Part shown: positions 34,493 through 45,282 of the stretch, one piece after another
How positions within the stretch are numbered: the first letter of the stretch is position 1
Layout of the letters: the number at the start of each line of letters is the position of its first letter
NCBI GenBank assembly: GCA_016709845.1
Contig: JADJMA010000002.1
Location: forward strand, 137,501 to 201,500
From: Flammeovirgaceae bacterium
GTDB lineage: Bacteria; Bacteroidota; Bacteroidia; Cytophagales; Cyclobacteriaceae
Length of the DNA: 64,000 nucleotides
Direction: 5' to 3'
The notes under the pieces: model-generated
The model's database searches: none
The model's input: only the letters and a program-made list of their open reading frames with translations
What the model was told of the DNA's origin: nothing
Position numbers and translations under genes: made by a program

Positions 34493-37135
34493 ATGACGGC
34501 CGAGAAATTACGATTAATTGAAGACCGGGATAATATCAAGGACTGGCGCAAATGGGGCCCTTACCTTACGGAAAGGCAATGGGGAACTGTTCGTGAAGAT
34601 TATAGCGGTAAGGGAGATGCGTGGAACTACATCACGCACGATATGGCCCGCAGCAAAGCTTACCGCTGGGGCGAAGAAGGCATAGCCGGAATTTCGGATG
34701 ATCAGCAATTACTTTGTCTATCGTTAGGTTTATGGAATAAAAAAGATTCCATCATTAAAGAGCGTTTCTATGGTCTTACCAATCCGGAAGGAAATCATGG
34801 TGAAGATGTAAAGGAACTCTATTACTACCTCGACTCTACCCCTACCCACTCATATATGCGCATGCTTTACAAGTATCCGCATCAGGAATATCCGTACTCT
34901 TTATTGGTAGAAGAAAACCGTAAGCGAGGGAAACAAGATCGGGAATTTGAATTGATCGACACCGGAATTTTTTCTGATAACCGATACTTTGATGTGGAAG
35001 TTACTTACGCGAAAGCCGATACCAACGATGTGCTTATGCAAATTCGGGTTACCAACCGGGGTGCTGAAGCAGCCGCGTTAGATGTACTTCCAACCCTTTG
35101 GTTTCGTAACACCTGGGCCTGGGGTAATGATGCTATCCCCGAACTTTATCTGGATGACAAGGGTGTGGTAAAAGTAAACCATGCCCAATTGGGGAACTAC
35201 TATTTATTTTGTGACGACAGAAAAGCAGAAGTGCTCTTTTGCGAGAACGAAACAAATACCTGGCGCTTGCACCAACATTACAAAGAGGGGAGTTTTAAAG
35301 ATGGCATTAACGATTACATCGTATCCAATTACCCAACGGCTATCAATAAAATTAAAAAAGGAACGAAGTGCGCTTTTCGCGCAGACTGGGTAATAGAACC
35401 AGGCCAATCAAAATTATTACGCCTCCGCCTTGCAGATCAATTTCAAGCTAAACCCTTTCAGCAGTTTGACTCGATACTTAAAGATCGTGCGAAAGAAGCT
35501 GATGAATTTTATAGCGGACTTCAAAAAAACATTGCGGATACTGAGGAGCAGATGATTCAACGACAGGCCTTGGCGGGGATGTTGTGGAGTAAACAATTTT
35601 ATTATTATGATTTAGATGTTTGGCTGCGAGGCGATCATACGCAACCTCCGCCATCATTCGAACGAAAACACGGTCGCAATAGTGAATGGAATCATCTTCA
35701 CAATGCCGATATTATTTCCATGCCCGATAAATGGGAATACCCCTGGTATGCCGCGTGGGATCTTGCTTTTCATGCTATTCCGTTAGCCTTAATTGATCCA
35801 GAGTTTGCCAAGAACCAACTTATGTTACTCACTAAGGAATGGTACATGCATCCCAATGGACAACTACCTGCTTATGAATGGTCTTTCAGTGATGTAAATC
35901 CTCCTGTGCACGCATGGGCCAGTTGGCGAGTTTATAAAATCGATCGAAAACTTCAGGATGGTAAGGCCGATCGAAAATTTCTTGAGGAAATATTTCACAA
36001 ACTATTGCTAAACTTTACCTGGTGGGTAAACAAGAAAGACATGCATGGAAATAATATTTTCCAAGGTGGCTTTTTGGGTATGGATAACATTGGGGTTTTT
36101 GATCGGAGTAGCACCCAACTTCCTACAGGCGGATATATCGAGCAATCGGATGGCACAAGTTGGATGGCCATGTTTACATTAAACATGTTGCGCATGTCGC
36201 TCGAGTTGGCCAAAGGAAACCCAACCTACCAAAGCCTCGCTACCAAATTCTTTGAACACTTTCTTTATATCGCAGGCGCAATGTCGAATGTCAATAACGA
36301 AGGTGTGAATTTGTGGGATGAGGAAGATGAATTTTTTTATGATGTATTACATTTACCAAATCACGAACGAATCAAACTAAAAGTTCGGTCGATGGTAGGG
36401 TTAATCCCACTCTTTGCTGTAGAAGTTTTAGACGAAGAAATTTTTCAGCAAATGCCCGAGTTCACTTCGCGGCTAAATTGGTTTCTACAAAACAGACCTG
36501 ATCTGGCCAACTTGATTTCACGTTGGGGCGATCGGGGTAAAAACCAAAGACATCTACTTTCGCTTTTACGGGGCCATCGCATGAAGCGCTTATTAAAGCG
36601 AATGCTTGACACCAACGAATTCTTATCTCCTTATGGAGTGCGGGCATTATCACGCGTGCATTTAGAAAAGCACTATGCGCTATATGCAAACGGAAGCGAA
36701 TTTTCTGTACGCTATCAACCTGGTGAAAGTGACGCCTATATATTTGGAGGCAACAGCAACTGGCGCGGACCGGTTTGGTTTCCGGTTAATTTTCTAATCA
36801 TTGAATCGCTGTATCGATTTCATCATTACTATGGCGATGATTTCAAAATAGAACATCCTACCGGATCGGGAAATCTGTTAACACTTCGGCAAATTGCCAA
36901 TGACTTATCACAACGCATGGTACGCCTCTTCAAAAAGAATGATGCGGGCGATCGACCTGTTTTTGGTGAGAGCACGCTAATGCAATCCGACTCTCACTTT
37001 AATGAAAATCTTCTATTCTACGAATACTTCGATGGCGACACCGGTCGCGGTTTGGGTGCCAGCCACCAAACCGGTTGGACAGGCCTGGTGGCCAAACTTA
37101 TACAGCCTATTACAAAATCTTCTAAGAAGAAGTAA
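34493..37135 (+). CDS. GH63-type glucosidase (MGH1-like)
   Basis: An 880-residue glycoside hydrolase of the GH63/mannosyl-oligosaccharide glucosidase-like group with an (alpha/alpha)6 barrel in its C-terminal half. Typical segments are MARSKAYRWGEEGIAGISDDQQ at the N-terminus, WEYPWYAAWDLAFHAIPLALIDP (substrate-binding and acid region), WRGPVWFPVNFLIIESLYRF and SHQTGWTGLVAKLIQP at the end. No signal peptide, so probably cytoplasmic. Intact despite its length. Bacterial members act on alpha-glucosides; the exact substrate here is unknown. Confidence 0.88.
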   Translation: MTAEKLRLIEDRDNIKDWRKWGPYLTERQWGTVREDYSGKGDAWNYITHDMARSKAYRWGEEGIAGISDDQQLLCLSLGLWNKKDSIIKERFYGLTNPEGNHGEDVKELYYYLDSTPTHSYMRMLYKYPHQEYPYSLLVEENRKRGKQDREFELIDTGIFSDNRYFDVEVTYAKADTNDVLMQIRVTNRGAEAAALDVLPTLWFRNTWAWGNDAIPELYLDDKGVVKVNHAQLGNYYLFCDDRKAEVLFCENETNTWRLHQHYKEGSFKDGINDYIVSNYPTAINKIKKGTKCAFRADWVIEPGQSKLLRLRLADQFQAKPFQQFDSILKDRAKEADEFYSGLQKNIADTEEQMIQRQALAGMLWSKQFYYYDLDVWLRGDHTQPPPSFERKHGRNSEWNHLHNADIISMPDKWEYPWYAAWDLAFHAIPLALIDPEFAKNQLMLLTKEWYMHPNGQLPAYEWSFSDVNPPVHAWASWRVYKIDRKLQDGKADRKFLEEIFHKLLLNFTWWVNKKDMHGNNIFQGGFLGMDNIGVFDRSSTQLPTGGYIEQSDGTSWMAMFTLNMLRMSLELAKGNPTYQSLATKFFEHFLYIAGAMSNVNNEGVNLWDEEDEFFYDVLHLPNHERIKLKVRSMVGLIPLFAVEVLDEEIFQQMPEFTSRLNWFLQNRPDLANLISRWGDRGKNQRHLLSLLRGHRMKRLLKRMLDTNEFLSPYGVRALSRVHLEKHYALYANGSEFSVRYQPGESDAYIFGGNSNWRGPVWFPVNFLIIESLYRFHHYYGDDFKIEHPTGSGNLLTLRQIANDLSQRMVRLFKKNDAGDRPVFGESTLMQSDSHFNENLLFYEYFDGDTGRGLGASHQTGWTGLVAKLIQPITKSSKKK

Positions 37136-37153
37136 ATCGAGCGATTAATTCCA

Positions 37154-37187
37154 CAAAAGTGAAACATATTAATTACTTTCACGTTTG
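37154..37187. promoter_or_regulatory. PadR-type operator upstream of the regulator-permease operon
   Basis: CAAAAGTGAAA (37154-37164) and TTTCACGTTTG (37177-37187) are inverted repeats matching at 10 of 11 positions with a 12-base spacer. It lies 20 bases before the PadR start codon, where bound PadR would shut off its own operon. Confidence 0.6.
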
Positions 37188-37207
37188 TAGAACTTAATTA
37201 TTGTATT

Positions 37208-37546
37208 ATGAAAGGTTACCATTTGGGTGAGTTAGAAGAGCTTGTACTCCTTACTGTGGGTGTTTTATTTCCTGAAGCATACGGCATTTCGGTAATGGAT
37301 GAAATTGAAAAACAAGTTAGCCGCAGCCTTAACATCAGTGCAGTGCATTCTGTACTCACCCGACTCGAAGACAAGGGTTTTCTAAAATCGAAAATGAGCG
37401 AACCCACCGAAGAACGAGGTGGTCGGAGAAAAAGAATTTTCTTATTGACAGCTGCCGGCAAGCGTGCCTTGGAAGAATCGAATGAGGTTCGCAATCAATT
37501 ATATAATCAAATTCCAAAAGTTGCGCTTCAATTCAAATTAGCATGA
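37208..37546 (+). CDS. PadR family transcriptional regulator
   Basis: A 112-residue winged-helix repressor. MKGYHLGELEELVLLTVGVLFPEAYG, VHSVLTRLEDKGFLKSK and RRKRIFLLTAAGKRALEES follow the PadR pattern (recognition helix, wing and dimerisation helix). It starts the operon and its stop overlaps the start of the first permease by 4 bases. In Bacteroidota, PadR proteins are repeatedly encoded with FtsX-type permeases that carry the N-terminal prefix domain seen here. Confidence 0.92.
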   Translation: MKGYHLGELEELVLLTVGVLFPEAYGISVMDEIEKQVSRSLNISAVHSVLTRLEDKGFLKSKMSEPTEERGGRRKRIFLLTAAGKRALEESNEVRNQLYNQIPKVALQFKLA

Positions 37547-39895
37547 ATGTAAAGCCTCCACGTTGGGCCAATAAATTTCTGCAATGGTATTGCCGGCCAG
37601 AGTTGTTGGAGGAAATTCAAGGCGATGCGTACGAATTGTTTGAACGAACCAGCAAAGAGAATCCGCGCAAAGCCAAATGGCAATTTAGTTGGAATGTGAT
37701 TCGATTTTTTAGGCTCAAGAACATACGAAAACCAAAATCAAGGCTTACTAACAACACGATAACACGAGGCATGCTACAAAATATTTTTAAAGTTGCTACG
37801 CGCAATTTTTTTCGGCAACCCGCACATTCGCTTCTAAATGTTTTGGGCCTTACCGTAAGTTTTGTTGCTGCCTTTCTTATTTTTCTTTGGGTAGTGTATG
37901 AGCGCTCCTATGATCAATTTCATGAACAGCCTGACCAAATTTATAAAGTACTGAGTCATGTTGAAGCGAACGGAGACCTCGCAACTTATGATGTAGCCGA
38001 TTCGCATCTGGATGTTTCCTCGATACCCGAAGTAGCTAAAAAAGCAATTGTTATAAATGGAACCCGTTGGCCAAACGAACTGTGCTTTAGACCGGAAGGC
38101 AAAAGCAATGAGTGCATCTATACCAGTGGCATCTATACCGAAGAGTCATTTCAATCGATGTTTAACTTTCCAATAATCAGTGGAGATCCCAATCCATTAA
38201 GCAATCCTAACAACCTTGCCATTTCTGAAAAAACTGCAGCGTTACTATATGGAACAGAAAATCCAATAGGAAAAGTTGTTAAGATTGATGATCACTATGA
38301 AGTGACCATAGCCTCTGTATTTAAAGATGTGCCTGCAAACTCAACCATTCAATTTGACTTTCTGCTTCCGCTTGATGTTTTCAAAAAAATGCGAGGCTTT
38401 AGTGATGAACAATTCTATTCCAATTTTTTACCCGTTTACCTAAAAACCAATTCAGAATTACCTGGAGAGCTTCTAACACAAAAGTTAAACGAATCGCCAG
38501 CATTAACGGAGCGTGTTAAAAACGATAAAATAAGTTATACCGCTTACCCACTTACGCAATGGCGATTAAAAGTAAATTTGAAAACGGGAAAAATGCTGGT
38601 GGAAGAATTGAATATGTAAATCTCTTTTTAGTGATCGCAGTTCTGTTGATTGGTATGGCTGTAATCAATTTCGTGAACTTGAGTACTGCAAGAGCTTCCA
38701 CGCGATCAAAAGAAATTGGAATTAGAAAAACTACGGGTGCGTTTCGATCTGGCATCATTGTTCAATTTATCAGCGAGTCTTTCTTTGTTGTGCTGCTTGC
38801 TTTGATTGTAGCTGTCGGAGTTACCCAGCTCGCCCTTCCCCTATTCAGTTCCCTAATTGGTGAATCACTTAATGTCTCCTTATTTTCAGGTTGGATGCCC
38901 CTTGCGCTGTTTGCGTTTCTCTTTCTTGTTTCTTTGGCAGCCGGCCTTTATCCTGCTATTGTAATGAGTGGTTATGAACCGGCAAAAGTTTTGAAAGGAG
39001 AAGTATCCACCCGGCATTCGGGTACACAGCAAATGCGCAAAGTACTTTTGGTTGTGCAGCTCAGCGCTTCCGATAGGTATCATTATTTTTTCAGGCATCC
39101 TTTTTCAACAACTTTCTTTCATAACACATAAAAATCTGGGAGTTGACCGGGAAAACATTTTACGCATAGAGCCCACATACAAATTGCTAAAACAATACGA
39201 TGCATTTAAAAATGAATTACTCAAGCATCCTCAAATAAAAAGCGTAACGGCCAGTAATGCGAATCCACTAAATCTCAGCGGCCGAACCACAGGTGTAAAA
39301 TGGCAAGGTATGCCTGAAAATAGTTCAGCTACATTTCAGATTTTGGGTTGTAATTATGAGTTACCAGAAACTTTTGGTTTAAAACTTTTAGAAGGTCGTT
39401 CATTTACGCCACAAACTGCTGATACCATTCATACCGAAGTAATCGTAACGGAAGAGGCTGTAAAACTTATGTGGTTTAAAGAACCCATCGGTGCCCTTGT
39501 TTACTGTTGGTGATGCAAATTGCGTGATCATTGGTGTTGTCAATGATTTTCATACCGAGAGTTTGCGCAACGAAAAACTTCCGGTTGTTTTCTACATGCA
39601 TCCGGTACTTAATTGTTCAAGCCTCTTTGTAAAATACGAGTCAGGCCCAAACATTTTTCTGATGTTATCAAAAGAATTTGTATGGGTCGTTGTTCTGGCC
39701 ACACTGCTTGCCATGCCGTTTACATGGTATAGTGCGAGTCAATGGCTGTCTGGTTTCGTTTACCGAATAGATATACCCTGGTGGATATTTATTTCGACCT
39801 TTGCAGGGATTTGCATTCTTACTGTTTTAATAATATGTGTGCAGGGATTTAATACAGTAAAAACCAATCCAACAAAAACATTGCGAAGTGAGTGA
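37543..39895 (+). CDS. MacB/FtsX-type ABC permease with N-terminal prefix domain (frameshifts and internal deletion)
   Basis: A large inner-membrane permease without its own ATPase. The cytoplasmic prefix (WANKFLQWYCRPELLEEIQGDAYELFERTSKEN, about 5-40) precedes the MacB-like architecture: first helix near 95, a periplasmic domain, then FtsX helices (VNLFLVIAVLLIGMAVINFVNLSTARAS...KEIGIRKTTGA). Breaks near 38590, 39070 and 39495. In the C-terminal half, KYESGPN passes directly into IFLMLSKEFVWVVV: roughly 90 residues usually present (with another helix and a KEIGIRKVLGAS repeat) are missing. Remaining length about 785. Coupled to padR by ATGA and to the next permease by an 8-base overlap. Confidence 0.85.
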
Positions 39896-42476
39896 TCCTT
39901 CAAACCATTTACCGCCACATTGGGCCAATAAATTTCTGGAATGGTATTGCAGACCAGATTTACTGGAAGAAATTCAAGGCGATGCGTACGAATTGTTTGA
40001 ACGAACCAGTAAAGAGAATTTGAGCAAAGCAAAACGCCAATTTATTTGGAATGTGGTGCACTCTTTCGGCTAAAAAATATAAGGCGACCAAAATCAACCT
40101 ATTCAAATAACACCCTTAGTATGTTAAAAAGTTATTTACTTATTGGCTTCCGAAACGTGATGCGTAACGGAGCCACTTCATTCATTAATATTTTTGGGCT
40201 GGCGGTTGGCGTTGCTGCAACCATTACCATTTTCATTTTTGCCGATCAGTTTTTTCACACCGATGATTCTCAACAAAAAAGCGATCGGATTTATGAGATT
40301 ACCAGTGTGGTGAATGCCGGGAAAAAAATGACTACGCTAAGCGAAACACCTTACTTGCTTGCGCCAGCCATGAAAGAAGAAATACCGGGTATTGAAGAAA
40401 TCACCCGTTTCAAAATCCATTCCGGGGCGTTTCGTTTTCAGGATAAAGTATTTAGTGAAAGCTTCTATTTTACCGATAATAATTTCTTTAAGGTCTTCAA
40501 TTATCCTTTATTGAAGGCGGTACACATGTTTTGGAATCGCCACAAAACATTGTGCTTACCAAAAGATGGCTGAAAAATATTTTGGCGATCGATCTCCTAT
40601 TAATCACGTTGTATCTGTCAAATTCGGAAATGGCCATTCCGAAGAATTTACGGTTGGAGCTGTATTAGATCCGCCTGCTAATAACACTATGGAGTTTGAT
40701 TTTCTACTTTCCATGGAAGCACATGAAAAAATCTATTCTAAAAATTCAACCTGGGCCGATGTGGTTCATGCCACTTTTATACTGATGAAACCCGGGCATG
40801 GGATCAACGAGGTTGCAACACTTACAAACAAGTACAAAATTTTACAAAACGAAGCTTCCCCACAATGGAAAACGGAAGAGTTTAAATTTTACCCATTCAA
40901 AGATCTAACAACCCGAAGCTACGAAATTGAAAGCGGTATCGTTGGTTCTGGTGAACCGCAAGGAGTTTACGCTCTGCTTGTGGTTGTGTTTATGCTCTTG
41001 TTGTTGGCTACTTTCAATTACATGAATATTTCAATAGCCACGGTAGCTACACGATTAAAAGAAATTGGCATTCGAAAAGTAATTGGCGGGCAACGTAAAG
41101 AGATCATGCAGCAGTTTTTAACTGAAAACTTTTTTACTTTGTCTGATTGCCGTTGTGCTCGGATTTTTCATTTCCTATCTGTTTTTTATGCCGTGGCTTA
41201 ATGCTCTCGTAGCTTTTAAAATACCTTTTTCATTTTCATCCGCTACCAACATGATTCTGTTTTTTGCTTCACTGATTGTGTTCATCATGTTGCTGTCGGG
41301 ACTCTATCCTGCCGTTTACATTTCACGTTTCCAACCAGTCGTTATTTTGAAAGGGAAAGAGAAGTTTGGGCAACGAAGCAAATTGAGTCGAATTCTTCTC
41401 ACGCTTCAGTTTGTCTCTGCCTTTACCACCATTGTTGGATGTTTTGTTTATATCGATAATAATCTCTATTTGAAAAATAAAGATTGGGGGTACGATCATC
41501 ATCAAAACATTGTTGTGCCGCTTGCAACATCCGATCAATATATAATGCTGCGTGATAAAGTAGCTAACCAAACTGATCTAATCTCTTTGGCGGGTGCTGT
41601 TAATCATATTGGTTGGTATCGGAGTACCGCACCCATTGAACATGAAGGTCAGAAGTTTGAAGTGGTGCCATTCAAAGTTGGGTTCGATTATTCGAAACCA
41701 TGAACCTGCGAGTATCATCAGGTAGATTATTCGACAAAACCATTCAATCGGATCAAGTTGAGTCTGTAGTCGTTAACGAAAATTTTGTTCGTGCCATGGG
41801 TTGGGATAATCCGATCAATCAAACCTTTGAATACGATAGTATAAAACGCAATGTGATTGGTGTAGTTAAAAACTTTAACTACACGGATTTTTTATAGAAG
41901 CGTTTTGCCGGTGATGTTCACGATCGCCCCAGAGGCAGAATTTGATTACCTGACAGTAAAGGTTACTAATGGCGCGCTTCAATATGGAGCTCACATAAAG
42001 ATCTTTGGAAAGAGATTGCCCCTGACGATCCCTATAAAGGAATACTGCAGGATGACGTATTTTCCAATTGGGCCCATAATAGTGAAAATGAAATGAAACT
42101 GATGAGTTTTATTACAGCCATTACGATCATGCTCGCTTGTCTTGGTCTCTTTGGATTAGTCTCTTATAATATCACGCGCAGGCTGAAAGAGTTTAGTGTT
42201 CGAAAGGTATTCGGAGCAAGCACCAGTCAAATCTTCAAATTAATGAACCGCGATTACATCTGGATACTTGCGATTGCCTTTGTAATCGGTGCTCCCTTTG
42301 GACTTTGGTTGATGGACATCCTTATTCATCAAACCTATGCTGATCCACAACCGGCAGGTGTTTTGCCTTTTGCAATTTCAATTTTACTAATGGTTGTTAC
42401 GGTTGCAATTACTATTGGTTCGCAGATGAACCGTGTTGTGAAAGAAAATCCCGCACAAACTCTTAAGGCGGAATAA
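39888..42476 (+). CDS. MacB/FtsX-type ABC permease, tandem paralogue (six frameshifts)
   Basis: A second permease of the same architecture, starting at a GTG eight bases before the previous stop. Its prefix domain (WANKFLEWYCRPDLLEEIQGDAYELFERTSKEN) is nearly identical to the preceding one, in DNA as well, so the genes arose by tandem duplication or share gene conversion. The following domains are more diverged (LLIGFRNVMRNGATSFINIFGLAVGVAATITIF...). Final helices ITIMLACLGLFGLVSYNITRRLKEFSVRKVFGA and ILLMVVTVAITIGSQMNRV are complete. Six breaks. About 860 residues if repaired. Substrate unknown; MacB-like permeases use mechanotransmission rather than classical transport. Confidence 0.85.
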
Positions 42477-42483
42477 CGTTTAT

Positions 42484-42612
42484 TTAAAAACCATTCTTAA
42501 ACAATTTTACAGCACCATAACTGCAAACACACAGCTGTCTCCCTGCTTTGGGTTTAAAAATATCTCGCAGTTTTCGCATTCATAAAAATATTGACATGCG
42601 TAGTAAGAATTT
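42484..42612 (-). pseudogene. Fragment of a GDCCVxC-domain protein
   Basis: On the minus strand CQYFYECENCEIFLNPKQGDSCVFCSYGAVKLFKNGF is readable with one frameshift, matching the C-terminal half of the small GDCCVxC-domain proteins (about 70 residues, paired Cys, associated with mercury and other metal-related genes). The N-terminal half with the CPxCG pair is missing: upstream is a stop codon and unrelated sequence. The second Cys of the signature is Ser (GDSCVFC). It is probably a decayed or partly deleted gene rather than a functional one. Confidence 0.65.
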
Positions 42613-42655
42613 ATTTTTCATTCACTTTCATGCTTGTTATTTATACATCACTCAA

Positions 42656-43221
42656 TCAGCCACATTCCACCCACTCTATCAAAATGCTCCCAACTAAAGT
42701 CAGTAAAACAACAATTGAAACTACTTTGTGGAGCCCCTCATTTGAATAGTTTTTAAGAGTAATGAATGAGATGCTAATCGCGAGAAGGATTTGTAGCAAT
42801 TGATCTTGAAGATTCAAATTAAGAATAAAAGATATTATAACATACTGAAATGAAAGCTGGAAATGGCGAGCATTAAAAATATTCCACGAAAATGTTTATA
42901 ATAGAACACTTTCAAATCAATCACTTTGCCTTTATGCTTGTTAGGAAATAACAACTTGGCAAGCACAAATAAATTAATGGGGTATAACATGATGAAGAGA
43001 AAAGAGGGTAGTCTCCAGGGATGAAAAAGTTTCAATTCATAGGTCAACCACCAATCTTGAATGAGAAGCAGTAAAACAAATAGTATCCACAATACATGGG
43101 GCCAGTACAAAACTACCTTGTGTGCTTTCTTAATAAGATCAGCAATGCCAGTAAGGATTTGCGTGACACCCAAACCCACTACAATGGAGATCAATACTGT
43201 TATGTATTCAAAGGAGCTCAA
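42656..43221 (-). CDS. Multi-pass membrane protein of unknown function (one frameshift)
   Basis: About 188 residues with five or six predicted helices and no family I can name. It starts MSSFEYITVLISIVVGLGVTQILTGIADLIKK, a beginning shared by many hypothetical bacterial membrane proteins. The break near 42840 separates LMLAISSFHF from ISFILNLNLQDQLLQILLAISISFITLKN, and the restored protein ends with another helix (KVVSIVVLLTLVGSILIEWVE). Short tryptophan-rich loops face the membrane surface. It is followed by the GDCCVxC fragment and preceded by the DinB gene; nothing suggests its role. Confidence 0.65.
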
Positions 43222-43252
43222 GCGGTGCCTTTAATTTATGGAACATTGTTTC

Positions 43253-43768
43253 TCAATTTTGAACTAATTGATTCTGTATATGTCTTGCCGTAGAGGGCGC
43301 CACTCCTAAGTTCTCGATTGCTATACCTTTATCTCCCAGGATTTTGATCCCTATTTTGATAAGCGCCATGTGATGAATGCTGTGCTCAAGACAATACGCA
43401 ATTTCCCGATACAAACTTGTCTGTATCATTTCATCATCATTTCCGATGGACGAGAAATCAGCCTGGAGCCGCAAATTGCAGTCGGTACTAATTTTCCTTA
43501 ATTCGGCAATAATATTATCGATGGTTGCACAAGCATCCTTACGGTCTGTCTCTATTCGATGATTTCTTTCACGCGCATCATAGCAAACGACACTTGTTTT
43601 ATTACCTATTAGCAAACAGGCATAAAATTCTAAAATATGACGAACGTGTGCCCTGATAGACGAACCAGATAGTATATCGAGGTGTTCGTTAAATTGGTTA
43701 TCATCCAGCAGATTGATGAGGTCTTTCAACGTTTGCAGATTACCCAAGCCATATTTTATTAGATTCAT
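43253..43768 (-). CDS. DinB superfamily protein
   Basis: A four-helix-bundle protein of about 171 residues. SIRAHVRHILEFYACLL carries the first His of the DinB-like metal site, and CLEHSIHHMALIKIG the second and third. YDARERNHRIETDRKDA is typical of a Bacteroidota subgroup. ATG at 43768 (MNLIKYGLGNLQTL) is chosen over the longer frame to 43831, whose start (MKLISILILTMRYKSNF) has no family resemblance. Members include thiol-dependent transferases; the substrate is unknown. Confidence 0.8.
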   Translation of the reverse strand: MNLIKYGLGNLQTLKDLINLLDDNQFNEHLDILSGSSIRAHVRHILEFYACLLIGNKTSVVCYDARERNHRIETDRKDACATIDNIIAELRKISTDCNLRLQADFSSIGNDDEMIQTSLYREIAYCLEHSIHHMALIKIGIKILGDKGIAIENLGVAPSTARHIQNQLVQN

Positions 43769-43865
43769 ATTTATATTTTTGAAATTTGATTTGTATCGCA
43801 TTGTTAAAATTAAGATGGAAATTAGTTTCAACCATTTCCCATCTTAACCTTATCACGCCACAGAA

Positions 43866-44438
43866 CTATTCCGACAAGTAATCGGCATGCACCGTGATCT
43901 CAATTTCTTTGGCAATGTTTGTTGATGGCTTCCCCTTCTTAAATGCAATACCATAGTCTGCCAACATCAGGTTAAACTTAGTGTAAGCACTTACTTTACC
44001 TTCTTTAATGGTAATCGTTCCTTTGGCACTTACGGGTTTGATAGTTTCTTTAATAGTCATGTTGCCAGCTACTTCTACATTGTATACTCCGTCCTTGTCG
44101 AAATTAACAGTGGAAATGTTGGTGACTTTTCCATCAAACTTTGCCTTGGGGAACGACTTTGTGTTTAAAAAATCTTTGCCGTTATAATGCTCCTGCATCA
44201 AAGCCTTTTCGAATTCAAAACTTTGCATAGGAACGGAATACACAACATCGCCTGTCGTTGTTTCCAAGGTACTCACCACTTTATAATTGTTAGCGGTTAT
44301 GTCTTCCAGACTTGTATGTGAAAAAAAACTGATGTGCGCATTCTTACTTATCAACTTCCCGGCAACGGGACGAAAAGCAACAAGCGATGCGAATACAACT
44401 GGAACAAGAAATAGATAGATTAACATTTTCATTTTCAT
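43866..44438 (-). CDS. YceI family periplasmic protein
   Basis: A lipocalin-fold protein of 190 residues that in other YceI members binds isoprenoid or other lipids. Signal peptide MKMKMLIYLFLVPVVFASLVAF; hallmarks are FFSHTSLEDITANNYKV, MQEHYNGKDFLNTKSFPKAKF and VAGNMTIKETIKPVSAKGTI. Intact. It lies 11 bases after the OB-fold gene in the ECF sigma operon, so it is a probable member of that regulon. Confidence 0.9.
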   Translation of the reverse strand: MKMKMLIYLFLVPVVFASLVAFRPVAGKLISKNAHISFFSHTSLEDITANNYKVVSTLETTTGDVVYSVPMQSFEFEKALMQEHYNGKDFLNTKSFPKAKFDGKVTNISTVNFDKDGVYNVEVAGNMTIKETIKPVSAKGTITIKEGKVSAYTKFNLMLADYGIAFKKGKPSTNIAKEIEITVHADYLSE

Positions 44439-44449
44439 TTTGTTTGTAA

Positions 44450-44928
44450 TTAATTTTCAATTAGAACATCACTTTTTTCGATGATTACATCTTCATAGAG
44501 ATCAAGATCAGCATCATAGCCGGCCCCCGATCGTATAACTCCTTTGATGGTGACGGTTTGACCCACTGTAAGCTTATCAGCAGAATCATTGGTGGCTGCT
44601 GAAAAAGTACAACTCACACCTGCTTTGTCACCTTCGCTCTTCAGCAATACAACCCATTGGTTATTCATGTCCTTGGTGATGGAATGTACCGTTCCGGTAA
44701 CGGCCATTATTTTTGAATTCCCCTCATCATCCAAATATTTTTGATTAGATGCCTGATAGTCATTTAAATACTCAGCAACTAATTCGGTGGCACTGGATCA
44801 AAATCAACTCCTGCTTCCTGAACATTTCGATGAGGTTTGTTGAACATGTAAATGGCAATGAGCAAGGCTGCGATAAGGCCAACGGCACCCACACCTAGAA
44901 CAATCTTTATAATTTTCTTCTTTTTCAT
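44450..44928 (-). CDS. OB-fold (tRNA_anti-like) membrane-anchored protein (one frameshift)
   Basis: About 158 residues: one N-terminal helix (KIIKIVLGVGAVGLIAALLIAIYMF) followed by an OB-fold domain of the tRNA_anti-like family (KIMAVTGTVHSITKDMNNQWVVLL, KLTVGQTVTIKGVIRSGAGYDADLDLYEDVIIEKSDV). The frame breaks near 44785 in the linker: one base restores ELVAEYLNDYQASNQKYLDDEGN. It lies between the anti-sigma gene and yceI and is likely cotranscribed. The role is unknown; these domains often sit outside the membrane in Bacteroidota. Confidence 0.78.
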
Positions 44929-45006
44929 AATCTGATGAAATTTAAATGCGACTTCAACAGAATAGACGGAGGGAAGGGAGGTTCCTGACAAACGGAACAA
45001 AAAATA

Positions 45007-45282
45007 TTACATTTTTTTCAAATCGTTGATAATCTTTGATTTTGCCTCTGCTGACATTGATTTCAAAGGTGGGTTGGCTTTATTGGGCTCTTGCGCTTGT
45101 TTTTTAAGAATACGATCGAGAAACTTTATTTGCGTTTGATACTGGCGACAACCATCGCACATACGAGTATGCAAATACAATTGTCCTCTTTCTAAAGGTC
45201 TAAGAGGGGCATGAAGTTTCTTATCCATTAATTCCGTTGCCTTTCGGCAGGAAAGCATCAGTAGGTTCATCAATTGCATCAT
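45007..45282 (-). CDS. Zinc-finger anti-sigma factor-like protein
   Basis: A 91-residue protein with the ZAS-type motif HTRMCDGC (HxxxCxxC) at about residues 38-45, preceded by an early Cys (MLSCRKATELMD). No membrane helix, so it is a soluble, possibly redox-responsive, anti-sigma. Start overlaps the sigma gene's stop by 4 bases, the standard arrangement. Confidence 0.82.
   Translation of the reverse strand: MMQLMNLLMLSCRKATELMDKKLHAPLRPLERGQLYLHTRMCDGCRQYQTQIKFLDRILKKQAQEPNKANPPLKSMSAEAKSKIINDLKKM

Noticed and set aside
42484..43221. Reading the GDCCVxC fragment as the end of the membrane protein
   Set aside because: The membrane protein ends at its own stop (42656) after frameshift repair; the Cys-rich fragment is in a separate frame further downstream.
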